From: Gonium pectorale
Taxonomy: Eukaryota > Chlorophyta > Chlorophyceae > Chlamydomonadales > Volvocaceae
Direction of reading: 5' to 3'
Assembly (NCBI GenBank): GCA_001584585.1
Contig: LSYV01000005.1
Coordinates: forward strand, 3,533,091 to 3,597,090
DNA: 64,000 bases
The position numbers and the translations under genes were made by a program. Of the stretch, positions 1 to 12,559 are shown piece by piece. The stretch's first letter is position 1. Each line of letters begins with the position of its first letter. The notes under the pieces were generated by a model. The model saw only the letters and a list, made by a program, of their open reading frames with translations, was not told the DNA's origin and did not search any database.

Positions 1-665
1 GGNGGGGGGGCTTACTCAGTCCGTGGAGGGGGAGGGGTCAATGAAGAGGATGGGGAAGGGGTGCTCAGTTCCCTGGGGAGGTGCTCGGGAGAGGGGCCTG
101 GCCCCTCCCCTACCGCGCCCTAACGGTACAGCGGGGGAGGACAGCACTGGTCGCAAAGTGCGGCTGGCGAGCGGAGCCTGGGAGTGGGCTTGCGAGTGGG
201 GGTTGTTGGTGTGAACGCAACAACGAGTGTGGTCGAACCTAGGAGAGCAGAGCGAGGGGACACACAGCGAGCCTTACAGTTGAGGCTAGCGTTACCCTAG
301 TGGTTAGGTATAACTTGTATGTGTGTTCATAACCAGGAAGACTTGCGCTTATAACTCAGCAAGAGCTGTCTTGTCAACATGACCGGTACAGTTGCATGTC
401 AACCGATCAACGATGTGACTTCCCAACTGTAGCAACTCTGCAACTGTCTGTGCTAGGTTGCAACTGTGTTCGCCTAATGTCCGGGGCGAATCGCGCCTCT
501 CTCAGGCTCTCACATCAACAGGGGTGTCGGAGGGCGCACCGGTGAGCAGCACCGGCTGGGCCTTGGACGTGGGGCGTGGGGCGGCCGGACGACACACAGA
601 GTGTGTGTGTGTGTGCATGGAGTCTCGTGTCACTCCCCAAACCCTCCAGCCCCCACCAACCCCAC
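1..665. other. Left edge: intron or 3' region of the acyl-CoA oxidase, no exon seen
   Basis: The last visible oxidase exon has a 5' splice site at 665/666 (minus strand), so this stretch should be its next intron, running off the window. I found no oxidase-like reading frame on the minus strand and no convincing plus-strand gene. Positions 599-617 hold a short (GT)n microsatellite. One N lies at position 3. Confidence 0.5.
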
Positions 666-3600
666 CTGGTGGGTCATGTACTCCATGATCGGCTTGTCGC
701 CGAACTGCGTGCGGCTGACGCCGTAGCGGATGGCGATGGCCAGGGCCATCTTAGCGCCGTCCACGCCGCCAGAGGCGATGAGCACGCGGCCTTTGGCGGC
801 GCACGGGTTTGGGCGGGGGCGGGGCCGGGGGCACCGAAGACGGGAAACCGGTCAGAACGGGCGGCCCGGGCCGGCAGGGTCGCGGGGTAAGGGGGGGCGA
901 ACACGGCCGGAAACGGGCAGTGCACCACCACCACGGGGGACACTCCGTCCAGCTACTCGTGGTGGGCTTGCGTCCTCTTGAGGGCGTCCAACGGGGCTCC
1001 ACGCGCACCCCCGGCGCTCCCGCCTCAGTTCAGGGCGCCCAGTCTTCCCACAGCACCAAACCCTCCCTGTGCGCCCAACCCTCCTCCCCTTCCCCCCTCC
1101 CCGATACACACGCGCGGCGCTCACCCGTGGTCAGTCCGCCCACCACGGTCCCGAAGCGCTGCGAGACCGAGGGGATGGACGAGCTGTAGGTGCCGTCGGG
1201 CGACACGCTCGCAAAGGCGTCAAGCATGTCCTGCGTGTGGGTGTGGGTGGGTAAGAATAGGATAAGGCGTTCTCGTGGGTAGGGGTGGGCAATAAAGAAA
1301 GGGAATACGGGCCGTAACACACACACGCCCCCCCCGTGTGTGTTACGTACGCGGGGGGGGGGGCGTGTGTGTATGTGTGAATGTGTGGCGGGCAGACCTT
1401 GGGGCGGGGCCGGTGGCTGGCGGAGCGCGGGTGAGGGGGCTCCAGGCAGGAGCTCCACGCGACGCCACATTGGAGTGGGAGTGTGGGGAATCGGGGGGAA
1501 GAAGCTTCTCCTGTCCGGACACTTGGCCCCTTCCTGGCCCCTTCTTGCCTCCCCCCCTCCCCCGCCTCATTGTCCCCCCCCCCGAGCCCACAGCCCCCGG
1601 GCTCACCTCCCGCGCCACGCGCACGCCGTCAAACCAGATGCGGCCGTTGTCCACCCCGTTGAGGCCCATCTTGGGGCCCATGTCCTGAATGCGCACGCCC
1701 GGCATTAGGCGGCCGGCGTCGTCGCGGATGCGCACCACAAATACGTGCGGGCCCTGGGGGGGCGGGGGCGGGTGGAGCGGGGCGGGTAACCGGAGGCGGG
1801 GGCGGGGTTGGGGCCTGGGGGTATGGTGGAGTAGGTTCCGACTCCGTCCGTGGGAGTGCGGGTATCAGCAAAAGGGGGCTCGGTCAAGTCGGGTCGCAAC
1901 AAGGAGCATGGTGAGAGCGAGCCGAGCGGTGGCCGTGGGACAAAAAGCACCTCGTGCGGGAGTGTCCTCCGCGGGCAGGCAGGGCGGGGGCAGGCAGGGC
2001 GGGGGCAGGGTGACCGATGTGTCTGGGACAGCACGCAAACGCATGGTTTACACAGGAAGGCGCGATGGCCAATGAAGCCGCAGCTCCCTTTGGCACTGGA
2101 GCGCGAGGCTGCCCCGAGGCGCCCGCCCCCCCAACCTGCTACTGTCCCTCGGTAACCCCCCTCCCCCTCCCATCACCCTGCGCTGCAGGCCACCACCGCC
2201 CCTGCCCTCACCCCTGCCTCTCCCGCCCCCCTCACGTGCCTCCCCCCTACCTGCCACTGCCCGCCCACGGTCAGCTGCGCAAACACGGCGCATATCTTGC
2301 CGTGCTGGCCGCTGCCGCCGATCCAGTACTTGCTGGCCTCGTCGGTTGGCGTGTGGATCACAAACTGCTGCGCCGCCTTGTCGTACACGGCCGTCGTCTC
2401 GATGCCCATCACGTTGCTGCCGTGGCCCAGCTCCGTCATGCCAAAGCAGCCGGGCAGCGACAGGTCGTCCACGCCGGGGAGGTACCTTGGCGGGCGACGT
2501 AGGACGGGGGTAGGTCGGGTGGGTGAAGCGGGTGCGCGGGGTACGGGTGAGGGGTCGACGCTCCTCGCTGGGCTTTGGGTTTGGGAGGCTTGGGAAATGA
2601 GGGCCAAACGGGCCGGGCTGCGCAAGATGGGTCCACTCCGGCGCATGCGTGTGTTGGAATGCGGGTTGGGAGCCGGCGCTGGGGTACACTCGCCGCCGGG
2701 GGGAGCGAGCCCTAGCTTGCGCGTCCGCCTCCGCCTCCGCACTGCGCCCCACCCCCACTTGGCATTGGTAGGGAGACAGCATGCGCTCCCGGTTCCCCTC
2801 TCCAGGTAGACCACCTCCTAGCCCCCACAGCCCCACCGGCCGCCCCCTCACTTGGCATGGTGGTAGGCGGTGCCCAGCTTGGCGATGGTGCCGCCGCACA
2901 GCGTGAAGTGCACCCCCGCCTTGATGGCCAGCGAGTAGTCGGCGTACATGAGGCACTCCAGGGCGGCGATGAAGCGACGCGGGTCTGGCGGGGTTTCGGG
3001 GGTTTGGAGGGGGAGGGGATGGTTGGGGGCTCGCGAATGGTGCCGGGCAATGGGTGTATGTGGCCGACACGACGCGGCCATGCGCTGAGAGAGGAGGGCT
3101 GCGCAGGTCTCGATGACGGTGTGTCTGGGTGTGTATGGGTTGTTCGGGGGGGGGACGAGGGTTCGGGGAGGGGCTCTCGCCGTAAAACGGGGGGGGGGGG
3201 AAGAGGGTAGGCACCGTACGCACCATTGATGTAGTCCCGCACGGAGAAGAACTTCTGCGCCACAAACTTCTTGAGCCGCTGCAGCGTCTGCTCACGGAAG
3301 TCCATCATGCTCTGGTAGTGGTTGGGCCGGTACAGGTCGTCCTGTGGCGGGTTTTGCACACGGGAGGTCAAAGTCCACGTCAGCGCAACGGTCCCATTCG
3401 ACGCCCCCGTTGGAACGGTTACACCTCCACACAAATGTTGGGGCGCTAAATGTCAAGTCCTACGCCGCAACGGGGATAGTCCGTTGCCCGCTTTGCTGAC
3501 TGCACACACACCTTCCATGCCCATGCCCTCCCGGCATTGGGCACGCCTGAACTCCTCACCTTTAGAAACTCATAAATGGCAGCACGAAGCTCTTTGTTAT

Positions 3601-3721
3601 CGTGCACAAGGAAGTCCTGCATGGCCTTGGGGTCTACAGCGAGACTCGACGTCGCGGCATTTCCAGCAGTCAGTTGGCGTGAGAGCACGCTCAGCCGCTC
3701 CACGGCCGTGTCTGTCGACAT
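666..3721 (-). CDS. Acyl-CoA oxidase, peroxisomal (5' part; 3' end outside window)
   Basis: Acyl-CoA oxidase catalyses the first, FAD-dependent, H2O2-forming step of peroxisomal beta-oxidation. Exons (minus strand): 3721-3560, 3341-3224, 2984-2852, 2485-2251, 1753-1607, 1230-1125, 790-666; all junctions agree in phase. Family motifs are [15 protein letters not shown] and [11 protein letters not shown] in exon 4, [18 protein letters not shown] in exon 5, and [13 protein letters not shown] in exon 7. Residues 9-17 (RLSVLSRQL) match the peroxisomal PTS2 consensus, R-L-x2-L-S-x-Q-L. The start ATG at 3721 opens the first exon and gives that PTS2. The C-terminal acyl-CoA oxidase domains must lie to the left of the window, beyond an intron of at least 665 bp. 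Which ACX paralogue this is cannot be settled here. It is divergent from the lumenal pentapeptide gene. Confidence 0.93.
1313..1371. repeat. Nested inverted repeats in an oxidase intron
   Basis: Arms 1313-1324 (CGTAACACACAC) and 1336-1347 are perfect inverted complements around a C-run. The left block 1318-1335 can also pair with the G-run and GT repeat at 1353-1371. These are two mutually exclusive hairpins in the intron between exons 5 and 6. No function is evident. Confidence 0.7.
1969..2009. repeat. Short GC-rich tandem repeat in an oxidase intron
   Basis: A unit of about 15 bp containing GGCAGGCAGGGCGGG is repeated about twice in tandem, within the intron between oxidase exons 4 and 5. 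This is simple-sequence expansion. Confidence 0.6.
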
Positions 3722-4050
3722 TGTGCCGGTTTCTTACAGGGCAATGTCAGTAATTTACTAGCGGCAAGGGAGTGCAGAGAGTGCTTTCACAGACTTTGCG
3801 TATCAAAAGTGGACCCAGTGGAGGGTATTTATATGGTGTAGGTGCGACGAGCGGTACAGAAATACCATGGACGCCGTGCCAGTTTGAAAACGGTTTGCTT
3901 ACGTCGACGAGCGTTCCGTTCCGTACGCCACGCCGGCCTGGGCCCACAGGGATCCCCCGTAGCCCCCCCTCGCATCCCCACTGGTAGTGCCTGTTGTTGT
4001 CACGTTTCCACTGCTCGAGTGAGGATCTTGTGACGCCACATTCTAGAGGA
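3722..4050. promoter_or_regulatory. Divergent promoter interval, oxidase / lumenal pentapeptide gene
   Basis: Start codons of the oxidase (3721, minus) and the pentapeptide gene (4051, plus) are 329 bp apart with no gene between, so both 5' UTRs and promoters must fit here. I see no clear TATA box. The interval depends on the proposed first exon of the pentapeptide gene. Confidence 0.6.
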
Positions 4051-6987
4051 ATGGCATTCGCGCTCCGTCAATCGTCCCAGGTATGCTTCGGCTAGCATAA
4101 AGTTATGTATAAGGTCACCGGATACGGTGCTGCAGGCAGCTGCAAGCAACCGAATTATCAGCAACAGTTCCGCACCTCCCGTCTTTGATGCCCGGCACTT
4201 AACCCAGGCAGTCGCATCCGACGCAGGCATTCTGCAGCACATCGTCTGCGGCGCCGCGCGGTGTCCGGACAGGTGCGACCGCTTGCTGCTTGCCGGTACC
4301 ACAAAACGCCATCACCACTCGCACCGCTCACAACTTGCCCGTCCGTGGCCGATGCTGATGCGCCTATGTAACAGATCGCTCGCTTTCGGCTGTGGCCTGC
4401 CGGGCATCCAAGCAGGTGTGTGGTCGCCCGCCCGGTCGCCGGTCGTCTCCTCCCACGCGCGCATACCCCCACCCCCCCCGTGTCACATGCCCCGCCCAGG
4501 CTTTGCGCCCTTCGCGCATTTTTTCTTGTTTCCCCGCATAGCGCTCCACCCACTGCCTCATTGCAGTCTTGCTTGCGTCCCGTGGCGCCCGTGGCGCACG
4601 TGTCACCGGTCTCGGGCGTGTAATGACAAAGGCGCTCTCGTCAGCATCCGCAAGCGGCTGTCCCCCGCCGGCCCCGGCTCCCCCGCAGGAGCCCGCCCCC
4701 TTGGCCCTGCCCCGCCACCTGGCCGCCGGCCTGTTGGCCGTCACGTCGGCTGCCGCGCTGTCGCTGGCCGCCGCGCCGCTGCCGGCGCTGGCGGTGTCGG
4801 GCGGCGGCGGCGTGTCCGAGTCGCTGGCGGGTGGGTACCCTGGGGGACTCCAGCAATCGCAGCAACAGCAGCGGCAGGCTGCGGCAGCGGTGGCAGATTG
4901 CGACAGCGGCAGCGGAGGGGAAAGCGATGACTGTGGCAGGGCGCTGGGAAGGGAGAGGGGCGCGGCGAGGTGGAAGGTCGCCTGCGTGTCTCAGGTCCAG
5001 TCCAGTCCGAGTCCGGGTGGTGGGCACGCGACGGGCGGGTCGCCCGATGCCTCCACAGATGGCCCGCCTGTGCATGGGGTGGTGCTTCAATGCAGCGGCG
5101 GCTGTCCGGGCAACTGCCGATGGCCGGACAGGGGTCCCAGCCGGGCGGCCGGGGCTTTCCCATTCCAGCCTGCTGCGCGGCCACACTGTGCACTGGAGGT
5201 TTGCCGCACGCAGCTGCCTGCACCTGCACCTGCCACGAGGCACGGGCCCCGGCTGTGCGCCCCACGCCGCACCCGCATCCGCGTGCGCGCGGGCCACCCA
5301 CAACCCCGCCCGCGACCCGTCCGTGACCCGTCCGTGACCCTCTCCCCCCAAATTCCTTTCGGCCCTGGCAGGCGGCATGCCACGACCATGCTCAGGGCTT
5401 CCCGTCAGCGGGCGTGCATACCTGGCCGCCACAGCTGGCTGCGCCAAACAGCGCGCTTGCGGACTGTAGTTCTCCCTCCCGACCCACACCGGTCTTTAGG
5501 GCCTGGGATGAACTCATATCCCTGACCCCCCACCTTGGCCCCCGCAGGCAAGGACCTGACTGGACAGGACCTACGCAAGTTTAAGCTGACGAAGGGAAAC
5601 CTGCGAAAGGTGGTTGGGTGGCTGGGCGGGTCCGGCGGGCGGGCGACTTCCTGCGCGCGCGACTGCGGGTGCGCACTGCAGGGCGGGGCTGCTCATGTGC
5701 CCCTCACCCTTGTCACCCGCGGAACCCCCAGTGTCCCAGCCCACCAGGTACGATATCTCGCTTGTTCATTACCCTACAACCCCTCCCGCAACCGGCCACC
5801 CATCCGCAGACCAACTTCACCAACGCCAACCTGGAGGGCGTGTCGCTGTTCGGCAGCCTTAGCGGTGAGCGGCCCGGGGGGGGGGGTTGAGACGCGAGCC
5901 CGGGGAACAGGCCCCGCGGTTTGTAAGTAGATGACATTTTGGTGCTCGGAGGGGTCACATTTCGCCGCTTGCTGCTGCAAGAACACACAACTCTCGGCGT
6001 TTTCCTGCGTGTTGGACAAAGTCCGCGAGGTCCAGGCTGCATCCACGAGTGCTGTTTGGCCCCGCCCCGCGCACCGATCCTCCAGCCCATCCTCCAATTG
6101 TCACTCTGCGTCAGCGCACCCTAGGCTGCGCTCCCATTCTGGTTTCCCGCGCTCCACGTCACTTTTCCTGTACTCCCCTACGCTGCCCCAACCTTGCCCT
6201 CCCTCCTCCCGCTTGCGCCCCCTCCCGTGGCCCTTCGCGCGCGCGCCCACCCGTCCGCAGAGGGCGCCATCTTCAAGGGGGCCAACCTGCGCAACGCCGA
6301 CCTGGAGAGCGGCAACTACGAGTTTGCCGACTTCACGAACGCGGTGCTGGAGGGCGCCTTCGTCAACAACGCGCAGTTTGTCAAGGTGGGGTTTGGGGCG
6401 ACTGGGGGGCAGGCATGGGAAGGGAGAGGGGGCCGCGCTCAATGCGGTGGCGGGTCAGTGAGCGGCGCCGGGGTGCAGTGTGGTCTTTCGATGAATCGGG
6501 GAGCCCGTCGGCCCGCGTGGCCTCGAAGCTCCTCTATAGCACTGGGCCCCACGCACCCTCCCTCCCTCCCATCACACAAGCCCTTGCCAAACCCGCCCCG
6601 GGGGCGGTTGGCGGGTGGGGGAGTTGACATTCTGACAAGCGCACCTTTGGGTGGCTGTAAGAGTGCGTCTGTTCGCTCTTCCACGGCGCTTGCCGGTTGC
6701 CCTTGTAGGTGAACGCGCACACGCGCATCGTGTGAAAGAGTTGGTGTTCGCCACTGTCACACGTGCACTTGCCCCGTACATCGCCACCGTGCATCCCGCC
6801 GTGCCCGACGCGCGCGCCCCTCCTGCCCCCTGCGCCCCCCCCCCGCCCGCCCCAGGTGACCATCACCGGCTCGGACTGGACGGACGTGATCCTCCGGAAG
6901 GACATCCAGAAGGAGCTGTGCGCCATCGCGGACGGCGTCAACCCCACCACCGGGGTGGCCACCCGCGACAGCCTGCTGTGCCCGTGA
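4051..6987 (+). CDS. Thylakoid lumen pentapeptide-repeat protein (TL15/TL17-like)
   Basis: Proposed exons are 4051-4080, 4542-4830, 5548-5609, 5810-5864, 6261-6385 and 6856-6987, giving 230 residues with consistent phases. The N-terminus is bipartite. An Arg/Ser-rich transit region is followed by a hydrophobic stretch at about residues 70-94 ending in ALA, a typical lumenal cleavage site. The mature part carries pentapeptide units of the A(D/N)Lxx type: KDLTGQDLRK, TNFTNANLEGV, AIFKGANLRNADLESG, DFTNAVLEGAF. The tail (KELCAIADGVNP...RDSLLCP) has the two cysteines usual in plant lumenal TL15/TL17.4 proteins. Such proteins form a right-handed quadrilateral beta-helix in the lumen; their exact role is unknown. 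The first exon (MAFALRQSSQ) is the least certain part, and an in-frame ATG at 4623 is an alternative start. Pentapeptide exons are secure. Confidence 0.85.
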
Positions 6988-8426
6988 GGGGGAGGGCGGA
7001 GGGCGGGCGCTGCCGGCACCCCCGTTGTGCACGGCACGATCCGTTTCCGTCCTTCACTGCCCCGGAGCGGTGGGACTGGTTGTGCTCCTCGGACGAGACT
7101 GCTGCGTATGGGGCCGCATCAAGGGGTAAACGGAGGATGATCGGCCTCCATGGTCGAAATTCCTGTTGGGCCCCGGAGACTAGGGACCGATTCTGCCGTC
7201 TGAAGTGCTGAGGATGACGAAACTCTGCGTGTGCTCGGGAGGGTGTACTCCGGAGGGGGGCTGCTGTCCCCATGAGGAGGGTGAGGATGCCGAGGGAGGT
7301 TGAGGCAAAGGGTCGGAGCCTTGGATCGCCTTGCTCTGTGCCCCGGACCAGGGAACTGTGGGCACGGACACTGGCTGTGCCTTTTGGAAGATGGCCCGCA
7401 AGCTTCCATGAATACCACTCGGGACACGTGCGGCGCTGGCCGCGAGTTGCATCCCCGACCGTACAACGACGGGGCAAGGGGCTTCGGGTACCCTCAACCA
7501 GGCTTTGTGATTGCGTACGTATGCTTGAGGTGGTTTTAACCCTGGTGCGGCACCGATGTCGAGGTTGTGTAGCGTGGCTTGACTGAGCGTGGGAATCTGC
7601 TGAGACCGCCTCGGACGAAGAACGTGAATGGCTAAACCGTGCATGAAGAAAGTGATTTTTGCATTGCTACTGCTCTTTAGTCAGTGCCGTACTGTGCGTC
7701 AAGACGCCGCCGTTTTGGATCCTACTCTGGCTGCGCTCAGGATTGTGTGGAAGAATCCCCTCTGGAGAGGCGGTCAAGCCGGGTCAAGGCTCCATGGCTG
7801 TAGTACACTTACCTTGCCTCAGCCCGCGAGGCCCGCGCACCCAACGTGTAAACTGCGCTGTGGTTGTCTGCATCTCAAGAGAGTTAGAGAGTCAGAAGAC
7901 TCAAACAGTGAAGGCGGATCGCCTGAATATCTGGGATGGGCCCCCAAGGGTGGAGCAAGGGGTGGAGGCGCCTCAACGCCCGTCCCTGTTGGCAGTGTCC
8001 AGGTCCTGTGCCTTGCAGCGCACGGATAATACCAGGATACTTAGGGGTGGCTGGCGGCAGGCAGAGCCGGGGTGTTGCAGAAGGGCAGATGAGCAAGGGC
8101 ACAAATACTGCGTATGCCGTACATGTGTACGGGACATCGGTCCTTGATGCTTGTTTCGCACTAAACTGCGCGGTCATCCACAGTCAAGTGCGCAGCCCCA
8201 ACTCAATTGCCCAGCTGCATTGCCGTGTCGCGTTGAACGCGTTGCGGACGAGTGCCGAGCGGAGCGCAGATAACGACTCCTATTTGGCGCTACCGCAAGC
8301 TACATTTTCACTTGTTCCGCCTCACATACATAGACGCCTTACGCGCGCGGTCAGGCAGTAATCAATCTTTCACAGCCCTCTATTTCTGTCAGTAATATTA
8401 CAATCAACTGCAACTGACACGCCAAC
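6988..8426. other. 3' UTR and intergenic spacer
   Basis: This is the downstream region of the pentapeptide gene and upstream region of the BAR gene. No reading frame here resembles a gene. A TGTAA polyadenylation signal at 7847-7851 would give a UTR of about 0.86 kb. The remaining 575 bp would hold the BAR gene promoter. Confidence 0.6.
7847..7851 (+). terminator. TGTAA polyadenylation signal (pentapeptide gene)
   Basis: This is the first TGTAA after the stop codon at 6987 on the plus strand. TGTAA is the standard volvocine poly(A) signal. Confidence 0.55.
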
Positions 8427-11400
8427 ATGGGGCTATGGAAGCGCGTTTCGGAGAAGGCAAGTTCGGGAAGTTGCATTCGGCTTGCATGCAGCGGTGCAAC
8501 AGACCTTTGCGATACATTTATCTATATGAGCACCTGCGGACACTTGATGCGGTAACGGGCGGTAGGCGCAGCGGTAGTAACCCTGGCGAGGGCGAGGGCA
8601 TGCGCGATGCTCCGCTGCTATGCAGATGGAATAAAGTTTGACTGGGTTGCTTCAATGCGGGTCTATCGCCCGCCAGGCACACTTCTGTCCCGATGGAGGG
8701 GAGCGCGCGTTGGCAGAGGGTGCAGCAGTATCAAAGTGTGAAGACCCGAGATCGAATGTTACATGCTCTGCCTCAATTGCATCCGCCTTTGCAGCTGTCC
8801 CGCAACACCCTCCGCCCACTGGAGGCTGTCGCCCGTGCCCGTCCCCACGACCCCGGTTCTCGCATCCCCCCCGCACACACAGACCAAGCAGACATTTGGC
8901 GTGAAGGCCAACACGGCGGATTGGAAGCCGACTTCAAATGGCCGCAACTTGGCCATGATTGAGGAGGCGCGCCGCTTCTCAAAGGAGCTTAAGAAGCTGC
9001 ACAAGGAGCTGCGGGACATGGAGGGCAGGATCCAGGGTGGGTACGGACATCCCATGGGCTCGGGGTTGCGCCCTGGATCCTGGCCATGGGATGCCCAAGG
9101 AGACCGAGCATGCATGCGAATGTCATGATTCTGTGCTAGTGGCGTGCTGTAGGAGGGTATCCAGCAGCGAGTTGCGCAAAGGGCTTTGAAAGGCCTGCGG
9201 CGCCCCTTACCGTTATGTGCGCTTTCACCGCCGACCAACGGGTTTTTTCTGTGCGGAAGGTATCGTGTTGCAGCAATGCCGTCCTCGCCCGCCCCCGCCC
9301 GCTCCTGCCCCAGAGAACATGGGTGTGCTCAAGTCGGTCCTCAACGCCCCGCTGCCGCGGGTGTTTGAGTTTGGGGAGAAGGGCCCGGTGGCGGTGGACC
9401 GGGGCGAGGGGGCGATCGTGGGCGCGGGCGTGGCGTTCGACGTGCTCAGCGCCTCGGGGGCGGAGCTCAAGGCCAAGCTGCAGGAGGAGGTGCGCGCGGG
9501 CTGTTCATGGCGGGGGTGATTCTGGCGGTTCTGGCGGTGGTGCCGACGGTGGACTGACCTGGTCAGGGGGAGGGATGAGGGTTGTATGGTGCGGCAGCGA
9601 GCAGCGTCTCTTCTCGGCACGGCAAAGCACCTTCGTGGCTTGTCCAGACTCCATCTCAGCGGCTTCGTCCCATCACCACTCGAGCCCCTGCTCCTCTGCC
9701 TCACGCTCGCCCCCCCCCCGTCGACCCGGCCCCAACACCCCCCCCCAGGTGCTCCACCCTCTGGACCAGTGGCAGGCGGCGTACCGCATGATCAAGGTGA
9801 ATCTGGGACGGTTACCGCTCTCGTGCCGGTACCGCCACCCCGAGCATGCGTCCCCGCTCCGGCACCGGCCCCTGCGCCCCCTCTTCCCATCAGCGCGCAG
9901 CGCGGATGCCATCCCCAAAGGACACACCGGGTGGGGTCGGGTCGCGTCTCCGCGCCAGATGCAAGGGTGACCCTGAGCAACAGTTTTTGCTCCCGCTCTT
10001 TGCGCTGTCCCCTTCCCTCCTATGGCTGTGGACGGAACGGGAAGGCACGCGCCTACGGCCCCCTTGCGATGACGCCTTTTAACACCTTGTCCCGCATGTG
10101 CGGACTCATTCGAACGCAGCAACGCAACCTCAAGTGCGAGGAGCTGCGGTTGGAGCTGGATGCCAAGCGGCGGGAGGCGGTGGCCATGTCACGTGAGCTT
10201 GGGCGTGGGTTGGGGTGAATCGGTCCCCGGGTGAGCTGCACGAGGACGGGCGGGCGGCGGGGGAATGGGTGGCAGGGGTGGGCGGGGGTTGCCGATTGGC
10301 GGTTCTGGGCGGGGTGGGTTATTTGCACGAGGGACGCGTGGGTCCCTTGGGGCTATGAGGATACACATTGTTGTTCCACACATGGGAGACAGGGTCTCCG
10401 GGGACTCACGGCACCTGCGGGCCGCAAATGGAGGGGCTGAGGACGCAGCAGACGGATGACGGACATGCATGTCGCGTTGCGTTACACTGATTGCAATGGT
10501 CGGAAGGCCGCGACGCAAGGCTTGGCAGGACTTGGGACCTGGCCGTGGGAACATGGCAACTGCCAAGCGGTGGTCGCATCACAAGAGGCGGGGTGTATGG
10601 AGGGTCACGAGGCGTGCGCCACTCCCGGCGGCGGCGTGCACTCGGCCAGGCGATGGACCTGGGTGGTGGGCCGTGCCATGGGTACCGTGCGCGCCCGGAG
10701 CTGGTCACGGTGCCGTTGTTGCGGCGACGTAAACGATATGCCCCACGCCACGCGACCGCGATGCGATGACATGCCCTACGGATGGCGCTCGGGGCCGACT
10801 AGCCGGGTGCGCCTGTGCAGGGCGATGCGCCTCGGCCCGGCCCCCCAGCAGCTCACCGGTTGGCATAGATGAAACGTGTTACCTCCGACCCGTGTAACCT
10901 CGGACCCTGGGGAACAGAAACGCTGGAGCGCCAGAAGACCAAGGCCGCGGTCGCGGCTGCGGCTGAGGACGGCAAGGGCGCGGAGGGCGCGGGCGGCAGC
11001 AGCGGCGGCGCGGGCGCGTCTTCGGGCGGCGGCGCCCCCTCGCCCAACAACAAGTTCGAGGACGCGGAGTTCCGGCTGCTCAAAGAGGAGGACAAGGTCA
11101 CGCGTGAGTGCCGGCGGAGCGCAGGGAGTTTGCCAGAAGTGCCCCTGCGATTGATGCGTGAACGGAGTGCTGGCGTAGGGTTACTCCTGTCCGCGGCGCT
11201 CATGATTCAGGGCCGGGTGGGATGAGAACACACATCCGCGGACCATCAAGCTGGCATCTGCCCCCATCATGGACCCCTGCCTGCTGGCCCGCACCCCGCA
11301 GGCCTAACGGAGCGCTTCCGCGCCGTGGAGGGCGAGGTTTACTCTGCGCTGCTGACGCTCATCAACGACACGGCGGTGCTCAAGCAGTACGCGGCGGCGG

Positions 11401-12559
11401 CGCTAGTGGTGTACCAGGTGGGGGGGAGGTGAGGGACGCGGGGTGGGGTTTCTCAGGCTCCAAGTCGCAGGAGTTGGCTCCGCCAAGCACCCCACATTCT
11501 GCCCTTGTCACCCGACGGCAGTCACCACAACCCCGTCTTCGGTAGGGTAGATACGCACTTTTACGTCTGTCTACAAACATGCAGCCGCTGCCTACCACCC
11601 CGCCTGCGGACTGCAGCACACGAGCACGCCCGACCTGACCTTCTCCGACCCACCCCCACGCAGCACGCCTTCGCCCACGCCTACACAGCCTTCAATGGAG
11701 CCGCCCTGCCGGCGCTGCCGCCCTCTCCAGTGCCCCCGCCGGCGCGCCCATCGGCCTCTGGCGGCCTCTCTGCCTCCGCGAGCCCCTCCAAACCGGAGGG
11801 CAGCGCCAGCTGGAAGAGCCAAGAGTCGCCAGGTGGGGCACGGGGGTGGCAGAGGTTGGGTGGTATTGTCAGAGGAGGGGCTTATCGAGCCGCCAGTTGT
11901 GCAGAGGAGAGGAAAGGGACGGATGGTGGTGCGATGAGGGCGGTGTGGAGCGATGAGGGTGGGGGCGCGATGGGAGGGACGGTGAGATAGTGCATGGGCG
12001 AGGCTGAGCACAGGGGCGCCGCCTCATCCTTGCCGTTCCGTGGGGGCGAGGAAATGAGCGTCTTGGGTCTTGAGCGGAGGGAATAGACCCAAGGCCATGC
12101 GTTCAGCCGATTGCTTCCATCGCCAGGCCCGGAACTGTCCTGTCCATGCAAGAAAGGATGAAGGTACCTCTTTGCTGTTGGGGCCGGCAAGAGCCAGGGC
12201 ACAGTTGGCGCCGCCCACATGCCCTTACTCGGCCATCTCACTTCTGCCAGCCCGTAACGCCCGCCACGGCTGTCCTAGACCTCACTCTCGACCATCCGAT
12301 TTGCCCGTGCCCCTTACACAAAGGTACTGTGCGCTATCCGTCCTAGCGCTACTTGTCCACGGAGTGAGATACCCCTCCCGTTCCCCCGCCAGCCGAGAAG
12401 CCCGCCTCCGCCCCGGGCTCGCCCGACCCGGAGCTCCCCGTCAGCACGCCGTCGGGTCCCTCCCCGCCTCCTGGCGGCCCGCCGCCGCCGCCCGCCTGGT
12501 ACAACGAGGCCCGCCAGGCCGCGAAACCCATGCGATACGACAGCGACGACGAAAACTAA
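8427..12559 (+). CDS. BAR-domain protein with proline-rich C-terminus
   Basis: Nine exons (8427-8456, 8883-9036, 9314-9489, 9749-9796, 10120-10192, 10918-11103, 11302-11417, 11664-11832, 12393-12559) give 372 residues with all phases in register. The N-terminus MGLWKRVSEK is followed by FGVKANTADWKP and then charged helices: EEARRFSKELKKLHKELRDM, VLHPLDQWQAAYRMIK, CEELRLELDAKRREAV, FRAVEGEVYSALLTLIND. This helix pattern, with the planar LxPLxxW segment between helices, is that of BAR domains, dimeric membrane-curvature sensors used in endocytosis and vesicle traffic. An Ala/Gly/Ser-rich insert (about residues 160-200) interrupts the coiled coil. The C-terminus is Pro-rich, then WYNEARQAAKPMRYDSDDEN. 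There is no SH3 domain. Intron 1 has a GC donor (AAG|GCAAGT at 8457). Exact subfamily is not determined. Confidence 0.8.

Noticed and set aside
599..617. (GT)n tract near the left edge as a regulatory element
   Set aside because: Simple microsatellite; similar GT runs occur at 1336-1375 with no functional context.
2297..2809. 170-codon plus-strand frame
   Set aside because: Antisense to acyl-CoA oxidase exon 4 and its flanking intron. No protein features; open because of high GC.
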